From Kocuria subflava (GTDB taxonomy: Bacteria > Actinomycetota > Actinomycetes > Actinomycetales > Micrococcaceae), in contig NZ_JAAVUN010000001.1 of NCBI RefSeq assembly GCF_012163155.1, positions 276,635 to 340,634 of the forward strand: a stretch of DNA of 64,000 bases. The letters are read 5' to 3'. The position numbers and the translations under genes are program-made. The number at the start of each line of letters is the position of its first letter. Positions within the stretch are counted from its first letter, which is position 1. The notes below the pieces were generated by a model. It did no database searches. It saw nothing but the letters and a program-made list of their open reading frames with translations, and was not told where the DNA came from. This document shows, in pieces, positions 7,495-16,591 of the stretch.

Positions 7495-8916
7495 TCACGG
7501 CCAGTTGACGGTCAGGATCTCCCCGGCTGGACGCCGGGTGGCCCCGTATTCCAATTTCTGCTCCGGCGGGCCGTCAGCCCGCGGCAGGTCCGGGATCAGG
7601 GGGCCGATCTGACGGATGCGTTCCAGGGTGACCTCCGTGTGAGCCTCGACCGGCACGAATCCCGGTTCCGGTTCCACGGGCTTGTCGCCCGGAACAAGGA
7701 TCACGGGCATTCCGGCTGCAACAGCTGACTGGGCGCCGGCCTGGGAGTCCTCCAGCGCAATGCAGTCCTCGGCTGCGCACATCAGGCGCTCGGCCGCCAT
7801 CTGGTACGGCTCTGCGGCGGGCTTGGGGTTCTCCACGTCCTCACGGGAGACTACGGCACGAATGTTCTCCGTCAGGGCGGCTGCCGTGGTGGTGACCACC
7901 GAGGCCAGGGCGTTGGTGACCAGGGCTGCCGGGATGCGTTCGTGGCGCAGTTCCTCCAGCAGTTCGGGGATGCCGGGGATCAAGGGGACGTCGTCGCGGA
8001 TGGAGTCCACCACATGCGCCCCGATCCGCTCGGTGATCTCCTGGACGCCGCCCTCGGCGCCGCGGTCCACCATCATCTGAGCGGAGAACTGCACGGTCTG
8101 ACCCAACCCCGCGTGATCGTCCTCGGTGGTCCAGTCCTGCCCGAATTCGGTGGCCACGGCTCGCTTGGCTGTGGCCCATTCGGGTTCGGTGTTGACCGCG
8201 GTTCCGTCGTGGTCCAGCAGCACGGCCTTGGGCCAGGAGGAGCGCTGCGGGTCCAACCACTGCAGCAGGGACAGCGTCACCTGACGGTGGTCGTTGACGT
8301 GCACGGTGCCCTGGTCTGCATCCACGGCAACAGCCCCGGGCAGCACCACAACGGTCATGCCGGCGGCCTGAGCCGCAGCCACACCGGACGGGGAGTCCTC
8401 CAGCACCACACATTCGGTGGGGTCAACGCGCAGTCTGCGGGCCGCTTCCAGGTACCCCTCAGGGGAGGGCTTGGGTGCCACTCCGCCTTCGGCTTCTTCA
8501 TTGCCGATCACGACGTCGAACAGCCCCTCCGGGGCCAACGTGGCCGTGTGTTCACCCATCTCACGAGCAGCATTGGTCACGATCGCGGTGGGCAGTCCCG
8601 CGTCTGCGATCTCCTGCAGCAGCTCGGGCATACCGGCAATCAGTTCAAGCGGGGTGGCCCGGACTTCTTCCTCGGAAACCTTGAGCAGCCCGGTGATCAG
8701 GGCGTCGTCGTCGAGTTCGGTGACCCCGTTGGCGCGCAACCGGTCCACGGTCACGCGGGCGGGAAGGCCGATGGTGGCCAGGGTGTCGGCCTCGTCCCAG
8801 GTGCCACCGTTCTCTGCGGCGAACCGCGCTTTGGCCCGTCCCCAGATGGGTTCGGTGTCCACGAGCGTGCCGTCGTGATCGAAAAGGACTGCCTGGGGAA
8901 AAGTGCGCGGCGACAT
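7495..8916 (-). CDS. Tandem HAD-superfamily hydrolase (two complete HAD-IA domains)
   Basis: A 473-residue protein built of two phosphatase domains of the beta-phosphoglucomutase/phosphatase type. Each half has the whole catalytic set: DHDGT (about residues 13-17 and again about 237), a V-T-N-A motif II, a K-P motif III lysine (A-P-K-P and N-P-K-P), and L-E-D-S with the metal-binding acidic pair. The halves are clearly homologous but diverged, so this is an old duplication-fusion rather than a recent one. ATG 8916 is preferred over GTG 8925 because TAGGGT sits 7 nt upstream on the minus strand, suggesting a leaderless mRNA. Substrates are probably small phosphorylated sugars; neither half can be assigned further. 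Confidence 0.85.
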   Translation of the reverse strand: MSPRTFPQAVLFDHDGTLVDTEPIWGRAKARFAAENGGTWDEADTLATIGLPARVTVDRLRANGVTELDDDALITGLLKVSEEEVRATPLELIAGMPELLQEIADAGLPTAIVTNAAREMGEHTATLAPEGLFDVVIGNEEAEGGVAPKPSPEGYLEAARRLRVDPTECVVLEDSPSGVAAAQAAGMTVVVLPGAVAVDADQGTVHVNDHRQVTLSLLQWLDPQRSSWPKAVLLDHDGTAVNTEPEWATAKRAVATEFGQDWTTEDDHAGLGQTVQFSAQMMVDRGAEGGVQEITERIGAHVVDSIRDDVPLIPGIPELLEELRHERIPAALVTNALASVVTTTAAALTENIRAVVSREDVENPKPAAEPYQMAAERLMCAAEDCIALEDSQAGAQSAVAAGMPVILVPGDKPVEPEPGFVPVEAHTEVTLERIRQIGPLIPDLPRADGPPEQKLEYGATRRPAGEILTVNWP

Positions 8917-8923
8917 GGCCTCC

Positions 8924-8929
8924 ACCCTA
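8924..8929 (-). promoter_or_regulatory. -10 box of the tandem HAD gene
   Basis: TAGGGT on the minus strand ends 7 nt before ATG 8916, implying a leaderless transcript. Confidence 0.45.
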
Positions 8930-8996
8930 TCGGCCCCGATGGTGCCTTTCAGTATTCGTTGCAGCGGCTGGCTTCACGGATGAGCCCCAGTCCAAT

Positions 8997-10013
8997 TCAC
9001 GACGACGCCCGGTGGGTCAGCGGGCCGTGTCCCAACACTTCGTGGTCCACGTGGGCTGATGGCTCCAGCTGGAAGGTGGCGTGTTCCACCGCCACGGGGA
9101 AGTGCTGTGCTGCACAGGCCTGCAGGGCATCCAGGATGCGCGGCGCACCGCCGTCGTGAAACGCGCTGTCCTCAATCACCACGTGGGCTGTCAGTACGGG
9201 AACCCCGGTGGCCACCACGGAGGCGTGGAGATCATGCACGGCCAGCACGCGGGGGACTGTTTCCAGGTGGGCCGCAACCTGATCCAGATCCAAACCGCGC
9301 GGAGCCGATTCCATGAGCACTGACCCTGATTCCCGCAGGATGCGGGTGGCGCGGGGAATGATCAGAAGAGCAATGGCCATGCCGGCCACGGCGTCGGCCC
9401 CGGTCCAGCCGGTCCAGGCGATCGCCACGGCGGCAATGATCACAGCCACGGATCCCAGGGCGTCATTGAGGACCTCCAGGAACGCGGCTTTCATGTTCAG
9501 AGAAGCTTCCCGGGCGGTGGTGAGCACCAGCAGGGAGGCGATGTTGGCCAGCAATCCCACCGCGCCGATCACGCCCAGCAGCACCACGTTGAACTCATTT
9601 GCCGGGGTGGGGTTGAGCAGGCGCTGGACACCCTCCGCCAGTGCGTAGATGCCCACTGCCATCAGAACGGTGGCCTGGACGCCTGCGGCGATGATCTCGG
9701 CGCGCAGCCACCCCCAGCTGCGGCGGGCCGAGCGTGGGCGGGTGATCAGGATGGAGGCCGTCAGGGCCATGAGCAGACCGATTGAGTCCACGGCCATGTG
9801 CGCGGAGTCCACCAGCAGTGCCAGGGAGCCGGTCAGGACCGCGCCCACCACTTGGGCCAGCAGCACTGTGGTGGTGATGGCAAAAGCGATGCCCAGGCGG
9901 GTGCGGGAGGAGCGCGCCACGTCATGCGAATGCCCGTGCCTGTCTCCATGGCTGTGGTCCGTGGCTGAATGCACGGCCGGCGCGCTACGACGTGATGCTT
10001 CCCCACATGACAT
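8997..10013 (-). CDS. Cation diffusion facilitator (CDF) family metal efflux transporter
   Basis: A 338-residue CDF exporter, expected to swap cytoplasmic zinc, cobalt or cadmium for protons. The N-terminal 35 residues are histidine-rich (HSHGDRHGHSHD), a metal-buffering tail. Six hydrophobic helices follow; helix 2 has S-A-H-M-A-V-D-S and helix 5 D-A-L-G-S-V, which supply the HxxxD and DxxxD residues of the transport site. The last 90 residues form the ferredoxin-like cytoplasmic domain. ATG 10013 is chosen because the histidine tail starts there and TATTTT lies 6 nt upstream. An AT-rich inverted repeat covers the promoter, suggesting a metal-responsive repressor, though none is encoded nearby. 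Confidence 0.88.
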   Translation of the reverse strand: MSCGEASRRSAPAVHSATDHSHGDRHGHSHDVARSSRTRLGIAFAITTTVLLAQVVGAVLTGSLALLVDSAHMAVDSIGLLMALTASILITRPRSARRSWGWLRAEIIAAGVQATVLMAVGIYALAEGVQRLLNPTPANEFNVVLLGVIGAVGLLANIASLLVLTTAREASLNMKAAFLEVLNDALGSVAVIIAAVAIAWTGWTGADAVAGMAIALLIIPRATRILRESGSVLMESAPRGLDLDQVAAHLETVPRVLAVHDLHASVVATGVPVLTAHVVIEDSAFHDGGAPRILDALQACAAQHFPVAVEHATFQLEPSAHVDHEVLGHGPLTHRASS

Positions 10014-10033
10014 ATTAGAAAAATAGCATATGT
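10010..10033 (-). promoter_or_regulatory. AT-rich promoter/operator of the CDF exporter
   Basis: ACATAT (10010-10015) and ATATGT (10028-10033) are perfect inverted arms 12 bases apart and enclose a -10-like TATTTT (minus strand, 10025-10020), 6 nt before the ATG. It resembles ArsR/SmtB-type metal sensor sites in being AT-rich and dyadic; the sensor is unknown. Confidence 0.45.
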
Positions 10034-10122
10034 TGCGTGGAGTGAGGCAGGTGCCGGCCGGTCGGGATGGCCGGCGGTGCTGCCGATGTGACGCTGCAAT
10101 CGGCGCACGGGCTCCAGGTTCG

Positions 10123-10128
10123 TAGACT
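10123..10128 (+). promoter_or_regulatory. -10 box of the membrane protein-pgsA-like operon
   Basis: TAGACT lies 6 nt before the ATG at 10135; no ribosome-binding site is seen, so the message is probably leaderless. Confidence 0.5.
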
Positions 10129-10134
10129 TGAACC

Positions 10135-10794
10135 ATGCCCACCGAGTCCCCGGTCGAATCAACCCCCGCTGAGCACGCCGGAGGCCGTGAGTCCACGCAA
10201 AGTTCTTCAGTGGTGTTCACGGATCGCCGTGGAACGGTGGTTCAAAAAGTTGTCCCAGTGTTGGCCCCGGTCATGCCGCTGGTGTTGGCTGCGTGGCTGG
10301 TGCTGGCATCCGTACCGCTGGGTGGCCCGGGGGGCAGGGCGCTGATCTGGCTCGGAGTGCTTGCCGCACCTTTGGGTGTTCTGCTGTGGATCTCCGGGGC
10401 ATTGGTCCTTGCCGAGCGGGCCTACCACCGTCCCGCATACGCTCGCCCGGTGACCACCGTGCTGATCGTGTGCGCCTGGGTGGGTGCGGTGGTGCTCGGC
10501 TTCTTCCTGCCCGATCTGATTGACGGGCGGGGGCAGTCCCTGTTCACGGCTGCGGCCGGACCCGATTCCGTGGGACTGAGCGCAGGATTCGCCAACACGC
10601 TGGGTGTGCTGACCTTTGCAGCAGCGGCAGGCTCGGTGGTCAGTGCCGCGTTGGATGTACGTTCCACCAAGGCTCGTTTGCGCGGAGACGTTGTGGAACT
10701 GGACCCTGAGGAGGAAGACCGCCTGCGGCAGCAGTGGGTCAACTCCTTCCAGGACCCAGCTGACTTTGCCCGCGAGTACGGAGATCCCCGGTGA
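10135..10794 (+). CDS. Predicted membrane protein of unknown function, four helices
   Basis: A 219-residue protein with a polar N-terminus of about 40 residues, four hydrophobic segments (about 40-62, 68-92, 103-124 and 145-168), and a charged C-terminal tail rich in acidic residues. I do not recognise the family. It overlaps the next gene by four bases (GTGA), so the two are translationally coupled, and it may serve the membrane or phospholipid step carried out by that gene's product. The start is fixed by a -10 box 6 nt upstream. Confidence 0.65.
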   Translation: MPTESPVESTPAEHAGGRESTQSSSVVFTDRRGTVVQKVVPVLAPVMPLVLAAWLVLASVPLGGPGGRALIWLGVLAAPLGVLLWISGALVLAERAYHRPAYARPVTTVLIVCAWVGAVVLGFFLPDLIDGRGQSLFTAAAGPDSVGLSAGFANTLGVLTFAAAAGSVVSAALDVRSTKARLRGDVVELDPEEEDRLRQQWVNSFQDPADFAREYGDPR

Positions 10795-11414
10795 ATGGCA
10801 TCCGCAAGGCTCTGCGGGACGGACTGGTGCCGCCACCGCCGAGCGCCGAACCCGTCAAGCACCGGGACGCCGGTGTCTGGACCATTCCCAATCTGTTCAC
10901 GCTGCTGCGGTTCCTGCTGATCATCCCAGCGGTGATCTCCATCTTCTACATCGACGAACGCCCCTGGCTGCCCCTGACGTTGGTGGCCGTGTTCAGCTTG
11001 ACGGACTGGGTGGACGGATTCCTGGCCAGGCTGCTGGATCAATACAGCGCGATCGGCGCCAAGTTCGACCCCTTGGCCGACCGCCTGGGACTGGGGCTGG
11101 TGGTCATCGCCCTGGCCTGGGAGGGGCTGCTGCCGTGGTGGGCCATCGTCATCATCGCCACCGTGGACCTGTTCCTGCTCTTCTTCATCCTCCTGATGGA
11201 CGCGCACCAGGCCATGCGGGTCAACTGGATCGGCAAGTTCCGCACCGCCCTGACCATGGTGGGTGTGGTGGCCGTGCTGGCCGGCCCGGCCTTTGCCCAG
11301 CCGGTGTTGAGCACCATCGGGGTGCTGTGCGTGGAGGTCGGTGCCTTCCTGCACATCATCACCGGAGTCCAGTACGCCCGGTTGGCCTGGCTCGGGAGGC
11401 GACGTTTCCGCTGA
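10791..11414 (+). CDS. CDP-alcohol phosphatidyltransferase (PgsA-like)
   Basis: A 207-residue integral membrane enzyme that joins a CDP-activated lipid to an alcohol in phospholipid synthesis, most likely glycerol-3-phosphate. The signature DG-xx-AR-x8-G-xxx-D-xxx-D is complete: D-W-V-D-G-F-L-A-R, then eight residues, G-A-K-F-D-P-L-A-D, at about residues 62-86, giving all metal-binding aspartates. Hydrophobic helices fill the rest. The GTG start overlaps the previous gene's stop. It could equally use inositol phosphate; actinobacteria carry several paralogues, so the exact substrate is uncertain. Confidence 0.85.
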   Translation: MNGIRKALRDGLVPPPPSAEPVKHRDAGVWTIPNLFTLLRFLLIIPAVISIFYIDERPWLPLTLVAVFSLTDWVDGFLARLLDQYSAIGAKFDPLADRLGLGLVVIALAWEGLLPWWAIVIIATVDLFLLFFILLMDAHQAMRVNWIGKFRTALTMVGVVAVLAGPAFAQPVLSTIGVLCVEVGAFLHIITGVQYARLAWLGRRRFR

Positions 11415-11452
11415 GAACCGTCAGGGTTCAAGGCCGGTGAGCTCAGGGGCCA

Positions 11453-12124
11453 TCAGGCGCGCAGCCACATGGCGTACTGCGTGACTGCCCGGGAATCCAC
11501 CACCTCCTGGTGCAGGGTGAATCCGTGGCGTTCGTAGAGGCGGCGACTAGCCGGAGTGGTTGATTCCAGGGCCACCGATGTGCCTGCGGCGCGTTGCAAT
11601 CCGTGGCGCAGCAGTTGTGTCCCGGCGCCCAGACCTTGTGCCGCAGGGCTGACGGCCAACATCTCCAGATGCCAATGCGGTTCGGGCGGGCGGGCGGCCA
11701 CCACGAGTTCGTGATCTGCTGCAACCTGTTCGGCATCCAGCTGGTGGGTGCTGACAAACAGCTCCTCCAGCTCCTGCGACTGCTCAGGCGCCAGTGGCGG
11801 ACTCCATTGGGCCACACCCACAATTCGGCCGTCGTCGTCCCCGGTGCCCAAGCCGGTGGTCACTACGACGACGTCGATGTTCTGGTGGGCCAAACCATGT
11901 TCGCGCAGTGCTCGCTGTTGGTATTGCGCTGCCTCGGGTGAGCCGATGGCTGCAGCTGGGATGTGCCCCAGGGTCCAGGGGTCCTGCGCAAAGGCATCCA
12001 ACAGAATCTGTGCAGCCGCTTCAATGTCCGCCTCCGTGGCTGCCCGGACCGTGGTTCTGGGTGCTGCAGACGTGGGCTGGCTGGCTTGCTCACTGTATGG
12101 GCGGGGATCAGTGGGGGAGGTCAT
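11453..12124 (-). CDS. GNAT-family N-acetyltransferase
   Basis: A protein of about 223 residues with an N-terminal low-complexity stretch of some 25 residues and a single GNAT domain. The acetyl-CoA site is recognisable as L-A-V-S-P-A-A-Q-G-L-G-A-G-T near residues 155-170, matching the Q/R-x-x-G-x-G/A motif, and R-L-Y-E-R-H-G-F follows as the usual strand 6 region. The acceptor is unknown. ATGs exist at 12130 and 12124; a minus-strand TAAACT at 12138-12133 lies 8 nt before the latter and too close to the former, so I chose 12124. It is convergent with the phosphatidyltransferase. Confidence 0.8.
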   Translation of the reverse strand: MTSPTDPRPYSEQASQPTSAAPRTTVRAATEADIEAAAQILLDAFAQDPWTLGHIPAAAIGSPEAAQYQQRALREHGLAHQNIDVVVVTTGLGTGDDDGRIVGVAQWSPPLAPEQSQELEELFVSTHQLDAEQVAADHELVVAARPPEPHWHLEMLAVSPAAQGLGAGTQLLRHGLQRAAGTSVALESTTPASRRLYERHGFTLHQEVVDSRAVTQYAMWLRA

Positions 12125-12210
12125 GGTCATCGAGTTTAGGTTCGGGGTCAGACGGCACCGAGCTCGTGAGGATCCACCATCGGAAAGCTCAGTGCATCTA
12201 GCGAAAGAAA

Positions 12211-12231
12211 GTTGATACAGGTAGACTCAAG
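12211..12231 (+). promoter_or_regulatory. HAIR-type (HspR) operator before clpB
   Basis: GTTGATA, 7-nt spacer, ACTCAAG matches the HspR inverted repeat (CTTGAGT-N7-ACTCAAG) perfectly in its right arm and at four of seven positions in the left. It overlaps a -10-like TAGACT at 12222-12227, so bound repressor would block transcription until heat shock. Confidence 0.65.
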
Positions 12232-12282
12232 TATGAACCTCACGGCCTCAGCACCTGGGGCCCACAACAGTCAAGGAGTGAC

Positions 12283-14922
12283 ATGGACACCAAACTCACC
12301 ACGCGCTCGCAGGAGGCCGTCAGCGCTGCTGCCACTGAGGCATCCACGGCGGGCAATCCGCACATTGAACCCGTCCACCTGCTCAAGGCGCTGGTGGACC
12401 AACGCGACGGCGTTGCGGACGCCGTCCTGCAAGCTGCCGGTGTGAATGTGGCCGGGCTGGCCACCAAGGCAGCCCATGCCGTTGCGGCACTGCCGTCGGC
12501 ATCGGGGTCCACCACGGCGCAGGCACAGTTCAACCGCGGCACGCTGCAGGTGATCCAGGCTGCGGAGAAGTTCGCCCAGGGCCTGGGGGATGAATACGTC
12601 TCCACCGAACACCTCCTGATGGGTCTGGCCCAGGTGGACAGCCCCGCCTCCCGTGTGCTGATGGAAGCCGGTGCCACGGAGCAGGTCATTCGGGACACCA
12701 TCCCGGCCGTGCGTGGAGACCGCCGGGTGACCAGTCCGGACCCGGAAGGAACTTTCCAGGCACTGGAGAAGTACGGCACGGATCTGACCGCCATTGCCCG
12801 TGAAGGCAAGTTGGATCCGGTGATCGGCCGCGATTCGGAGATCCGCCGAGTGGTTCAGGTGCTCTCGCGCCGGACCAAGAACAACCCGGTGCTGATCGGT
12901 GAACCGGGGGTGGGCAAAACCGCCGTCGTGGAAGGTCTGGCGCAGCGCATGGTGGAGGGGGATGTCCCGGAGACCCTGCGCGGCAAGACTCTGATCTCCC
13001 TGGACCTGGGGTCCATGGTGGCCGGGGCCAAGTACCGCGGTGAGTTCGAGGAACGCCTCAAGGCCGTCCTGGATGAGATCAAGGGCTCGGAAGGCCAAGT
13101 GGTGACCTTCATTGACGAGCTGCACACCGTTGTGGGGGCCGGTGGCTCCTCGGACGGTTCCATGGATGCCGGCAACATGCTCAAGCCCATGCTGGCCCGC
13201 GGCGAGCTGCGTCTGATCGGTGCCACCACGCTGGATGAGTACCGGGAGAACATCGAGAAGGACGCAGCCCTGGAACGCCGTTTCCAGCAGGTCTACGTGG
13301 GTGAGCCTTCCGTGGAGGACACCATTGCCATCCTGCGCGGGCTCAAGGAACGTTACGAGGCCCACCACAAGGTCCAGATCGCCGATTCCGCTCTGGTGGC
13401 CGCGGCCTCGCTGTCCAACCGGTTCATCCCGGGCCGCCAGTTGCCGGACAAGGCCATCGACCTGGTGGATGAGGCCGCCTCCCGTCTGCGGATGGAGATC
13501 GACTCCGCCCCTGAGGAGATCGACCAGCGGCGCCGCCAGGTGGACCGGCTGACCATGGAGGAACTGGCACTGAAGGACGAAACCGATCCAGCATCGGTGG
13601 AGCGCCTGGAAGCACTGCGCAAGGACAAGGCGGACAAGCAAGCTGACCTTGACGCCCTCAACGCGCGGTGGGAACAGGAGAAGGCCGGTCTGAACCGGGT
13701 GGGGGATCTCAAGGCCAAGATCGACGAACTGCGCTCTCAGGCCGAACGTGCCCAGCGCGGCGGGGATCTGGGGGAGGCCTCCCGTCTGCTCTACGGGGAG
13801 ATCCCGGCTCTGCAGAAGGAGCTGGATCTGGCTCAGGAGCAGGAAAACGCGGAGGAGGCTGACCATGAGTCCATGGTCTCCGAGGAGGTCACCGCGGACG
13901 ACGTCGCAGAGGTCATCTCTGCCTGGACCGGGATTCCCGCCGGGCGCATGCTGCAAGGTGAGACGGAAAAACTGCTGCACATGGAGCAGCGCCTGGGCCA
14001 GCGGTTGATCGGCCAGACGCAGGCCGTGGTGGCCGTGGCGGACGCCGTTCGGCGCTCCCGGGCAGGGATAGCAGATCCGGACCGTCCCATCGGCTCTTTC
14101 CTGTTCCTGGGACCCACGGGCGTGGGCAAGACCGAGTTGGCAAAGTCCCTGGCGGAATTCCAGTTCGACGACGAACGTGCGCTGATCCGCATCGACATGT
14201 CCGAGTACGCGGAGAAGCACTCCGTGGCGCGCCTGGTGGGAGCCCCTCCCGGTTATGTGGGTTACGAGGAAGGTGGCCAGCTCACGGAGGCCGTGCGGCG
14301 TCGTCCGTACTCCGTGGTGTTGCTGGATGAGGTGGAGAAGGCACACCCGGAGGTCTTCGACATCTTGCTGCAGGTGCTCGACGACGGCCGGCTGACCGAT
14401 GGGCAGGGGCGCACCGTGGACTTCCGCAACACCATCCTGATCCTGACCTCCAATCTGGGCAGCCAGTTCCTGGTGGACCAGAGCATGGATGAGGATGCCA
14501 AGAAGGAAGCGGTCATGAATGTGGTGAACGTGTCCTTCAAGCCGGAGTTCCTGAACCGGTTGGATGAAGTCATCATGTTCGACCCCTTGAGCACGGAGGA
14601 CCTGTCCAAGATTGTGGACATCCAGGTCCGTCACCTGGGGCAACGGTTGGCCCAGCGGCGTCTTCAGCTGGACGTCAACCCCGCAGCCACCGAGTGGCTG
14701 GGTCTGGCCGGTTACGACCCCGCTTACGGTGCCCGGCCGCTGCGTCGGCTGGTGCAGCGTGAGATTGGCGACAAGCTGGCCAAGGGGATTCTCTCCGGGG
14801 CCATCGTGGACGGGGACACCGTGCGGGTGGACGTCAACCCGGACGTTGCCGCTGACGGACTGCTGGTGACAGCCGGCGATGCACCCGGCAGTCCTTCAGG
14901 TGAGACCTCCCAGGAGGACTGA
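12283..14922 (+). CDS. clpB: ATP-dependent disaggregase ClpB
   Basis: An 879-residue Hsp100 chaperone that, with DnaK, pulls proteins out of aggregates after heat stress. The order is standard: N-terminal double Clp repeat (1-150), first AAA+ module with [12 protein letters not shown] near 206, a coiled-coil M domain at about 400-530 rich in E, K, R and Q, and second AAA+ module with [13 protein letters not shown] near 610 followed by [11 protein letters not shown]. There is no ClpP-docking IGF loop, separating it from ClpA/ClpC. The ATG follows a CAAGGAG ribosome-binding site. A HAIR element upstream indicates control by HspR, whose gene lies outside this window. Confidence 0.97.
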   Translation: MDTKLTTRSQEAVSAAATEASTAGNPHIEPVHLLKALVDQRDGVADAVLQAAGVNVAGLATKAAHAVAALPSASGSTTAQAQFNRGTLQVIQAAEKFAQGLGDEYVSTEHLLMGLAQVDSPASRVLMEAGATEQVIRDTIPAVRGDRRVTSPDPEGTFQALEKYGTDLTAIAREGKLDPVIGRDSEIRRVVQVLSRRTKNNPVLIGEPGVGKTAVVEGLAQRMVEGDVPETLRGKTLISLDLGSMVAGAKYRGEFEERLKAVLDEIKGSEGQVVTFIDELHTVVGAGGSSDGSMDAGNMLKPMLARGELRLIGATTLDEYRENIEKDAALERRFQQVYVGEPSVEDTIAILRGLKERYEAHHKVQIADSALVAAASLSNRFIPGRQLPDKAIDLVDEAASRLRMEIDSAPEEIDQRRRQVDRLTMEELALKDETDPASVERLEALRKDKADKQADLDALNARWEQEKAGLNRVGDLKAKIDELRSQAERAQRGGDLGEASRLLYGEIPALQKELDLAQEQENAEEADHESMVSEEVTADDVAEVISAWTGIPAGRMLQGETEKLLHMEQRLGQRLIGQTQAVVAVADAVRRSRAGIADPDRPIGSFLFLGPTGVGKTELAKSLAEFQFDDERALIRIDMSEYAEKHSVARLVGAPPGYVGYEEGGQLTEAVRRRPYSVVLLDEVEKAHPEVFDILLQVLDDGRLTDGQGRTVDFRNTILILTSNLGSQFLVDQSMDEDAKKEAVMNVVNVSFKPEFLNRLDEVIMFDPLSTEDLSKIVDIQVRHLGQRLAQRRLQLDVNPAATEWLGLAGYDPAYGARPLRRLVQREIGDKLAKGILSGAIVDGDTVRVDVNPDVAADGLLVTAGDAPGSPSGETSQED

Positions 14923-14929
14923 AGCAGGG

Positions 14930-14983
14930 GCGGCTCGGCGCCCTGGGTGTCGTGGATTGCGAAAGCCACGGGAGTCGAGCCGC
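14930..14983 (+). terminator. Composite hairpin downstream of clpB
   Basis: Outer stem GCGGCTCG (14930-14937) with CGAGCCGC (14976-14983) encloses an inner stem CGTGG (14951-14955) with CCACG (14966-14970). There is no T-tract, so this is at best a Rho-assisted terminator or an RNA-stability element. Confidence 0.4.
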
Positions 14984-15095
14984 GCCGCGTGAGCGTGTAC
15001 GCTGGGGCCACGACACAGACTGACAACACACCGGGGCCGTATCGTGTACCAAACGTACCGCCGACCGGGACCGAGAGACAGAGGGGGTCACGCTC

Positions 15096-15305
15096 ATGGG
15101 GCGCGGCCGTCAAAAGGCGAAGGCAACGCGACAGGCGCGGGAGATGAAGTACTTCAGCCCGCAGACCGATTACTCCGCCCTGCAGCGGGAATTACGGCAG
15201 TCCGGCAACAGCGGACCTGCCGTGGCTCCCTACCAGGATGACTTCGCCGAGGGTGATGACTACTCGGAGGACTCGGGGTACGACTCCGACGACGACTACC
15301 GTTGA
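15096..15305 (+). CDS. DUF3073 family small protein
   Basis: A 69-residue soluble protein, unusual in charge layout: a strongly basic first half (MGRGRQKAKATRQAREMKYF) and a very acidic tail of D, E, S and Y. The stretch K-Y-F-S-P-Q-T-D-Y-S-A-L-Q-R-E-L is the DUF3073 signature. The family is widespread in actinobacteria, commonly next to purM as here, but has no established function. It is convergent with purM, with a strong terminator between them. Confidence 0.85.
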   Translation: MGRGRQKAKATRQAREMKYFSPQTDYSALQRELRQSGNSGPAVAPYQDDFAEGDDYSEDSGYDSDDDYR

Positions 15306-15319
15306 GTCGCTCTGACACG

Positions 15320-15352
15320 AAGGGGCCGGATCCATCACGGATCCGGCCCCTT
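15320..15352. terminator. Bidirectional terminator between DUF3073 gene and purM
   Basis: Perfect 14-bp stem, 15320-15333 with 15339-15352, around a 5-base loop (ATCAC). It starts with AA and ends with TT, and serves both convergent genes. Confidence 0.75.
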
Positions 15353-15423
15353 CTGCATGCCGGCCCCTGCACATCCGGCGCGTGCCGCGATGATCAGGCC
15401 AGGTGCAGGTACGTTTCAGCGGC

Positions 15424-16581
15424 TCACGATGCGTAGTCACCCACCATGTGAACCACTCCACCGTCCACGCCCTTGGCACCTTGGACCCAATCGGGGCCAT
15501 CCCCCACGCCTGCGGCATCCGTGGTCTCCACGGTGCCCAAGATCCACGATGGGACCCCGCGTGCTTCCAGGTGCTTGACGGCGGCCTCCGCCACGGAGGG
15601 GTCCACCACCGCGATCATGCCAACCCCCAGGTTCAACGTGCGTTCCAGGTCGGCCAGGGGGACGTTGCCCAGGGTGGAGACCAGTTGGAAGACCGGGGGC
15701 AGAGACCATGTGGCACGGTCCACCGTGGCCGTCAGACCTGTGGGCAGCACACGCGCCAGGTTGGCTGCCAGGCCGCCGCCGGTCACGTGAGTGAAGGCCC
15801 GGACACCGGCACCTGTTGCCCCGGAGGAGTCATTGACGGGGAAAGTCTGGGCAAGATCCAGGACGTCGGCCGCGTAGACCCGGGTGGGTTCCAGAAGTTC
15901 TTCACCCAGGGTGCGGCCCAGCTCAGGGACGTCGTGGTCCAGGGACCAACCGGCCACACTGACCACACGGCGCACCAGGGAATACCCGTTGGAGTGCAGA
16001 CCGGAGGAGGCCATGCCGATCAGCACGTCTCCGGCCTTGACCCGCTGCGGGCCCAGCAGTTCGTCGGCTTCGATCACTCCGGTGGCCGCCCCGGCGATGT
16101 CGTACTCATCCGGGCGCAGCAGGCCCGGGTGTTCTGCGGTTTCCCCACCCACCAGGGCAGTGCCGGCAGCGGAGCAGGCACTGGCGATGCCGCGAACGAT
16201 GTCCGCCACCCGCTCCGGGACCACCTTGCCGGTGGCGATGTAGTCGGTCATGAACAGCGGCTTGGCGCCCACCACCACGATGTCGTCCACCACCATGCCC
16301 ACCAGGTCCCAACCGATGGTGTCGTGGATGTCCAGGGCCTGGGCAATCGCCACCTTGGTTCCCACGCCGTCCGTGGAGGTGGCCAGATAGGGCTTGCGGT
16401 AACCCACCAGGGCTGAGGCGTCAAAGAGACCGGCGAAACCGCCCACACCGCCGATCACCTGATCCGTGTGGGTGGCCTTGACCGCCGACTTCATCAGTTC
16501 GACGGCGCGGTCACCGGCCTCGACGTCCACCCCCGCCTGGGCGTAGGTGATGGTCTGCTGAGAGGGTGCGGAATCGGTCAC
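15424..16581 (-). CDS. purM: Phosphoribosylformylglycinamidine cyclo-ligase (AIR synthetase)
   Basis: A 385-residue enzyme that closes FGAM to aminoimidazole ribotide with ATP, step five of purine synthesis. Expected blocks are present: GGVGGFAGLF near 37, S-T-D-G-V-G-T-K for ATP/metal, D-D-I-V-V-V-G-A-K-P-L-F-M-T-D-Y, G-G-E-T-A-E-H-P-G, and S-G-L-H-S-N-G-Y-S-L-V-R. The GTG at 16581 has a GAGGAA ribosome-binding site 6 nt upstream; the longer open frame upstream overlaps purF and lacks the family sequence. It lies 10 bp after the purF stop, in one operon. Length is slightly above the usual 345-350 because of a C-terminal extension. Confidence 0.95.
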   Translation of the reverse strand: MTDSAPSQQTITYAQAGVDVEAGDRAVELMKSAVKATHTDQVIGGVGGFAGLFDASALVGYRKPYLATSTDGVGTKVAIAQALDIHDTIGWDLVGMVVDDIVVVGAKPLFMTDYIATGKVVPERVADIVRGIASACSAAGTALVGGETAEHPGLLRPDEYDIAGAATGVIEADELLGPQRVKAGDVLIGMASSGLHSNGYSLVRRVVSVAGWSLDHDVPELGRTLGEELLEPTRVYAADVLDLAQTFPVNDSSGATGAGVRAFTHVTGGGLAANLARVLPTGLTATVDRATWSLPPVFQLVSTLGNVPLADLERTLNLGVGMIAVVDPSVAEAAVKHLEARGVPSWILGTVETTDAAGVGDGPDWVQGAKGVDGGVVHMVGDYAS

Positions 16582-16591
16582 CGAGGGTTCC

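Noticed and set aside
7942..9159. 405-codon plus-strand frame opposite the tandem HAD gene
   Set aside because: It spans two genes and an intergenic region on the other strand, with no domain; the HAD motifs on the minus strand are complete.
12271..14643. 790-codon open frame on the minus strand opposite clpB
   Set aside because: It mirrors clpB codons, is rich in H, G, Q and L with no recognisable domain, and has no promoter or ribosome-binding site. It is a typical GC-rich shadow frame.
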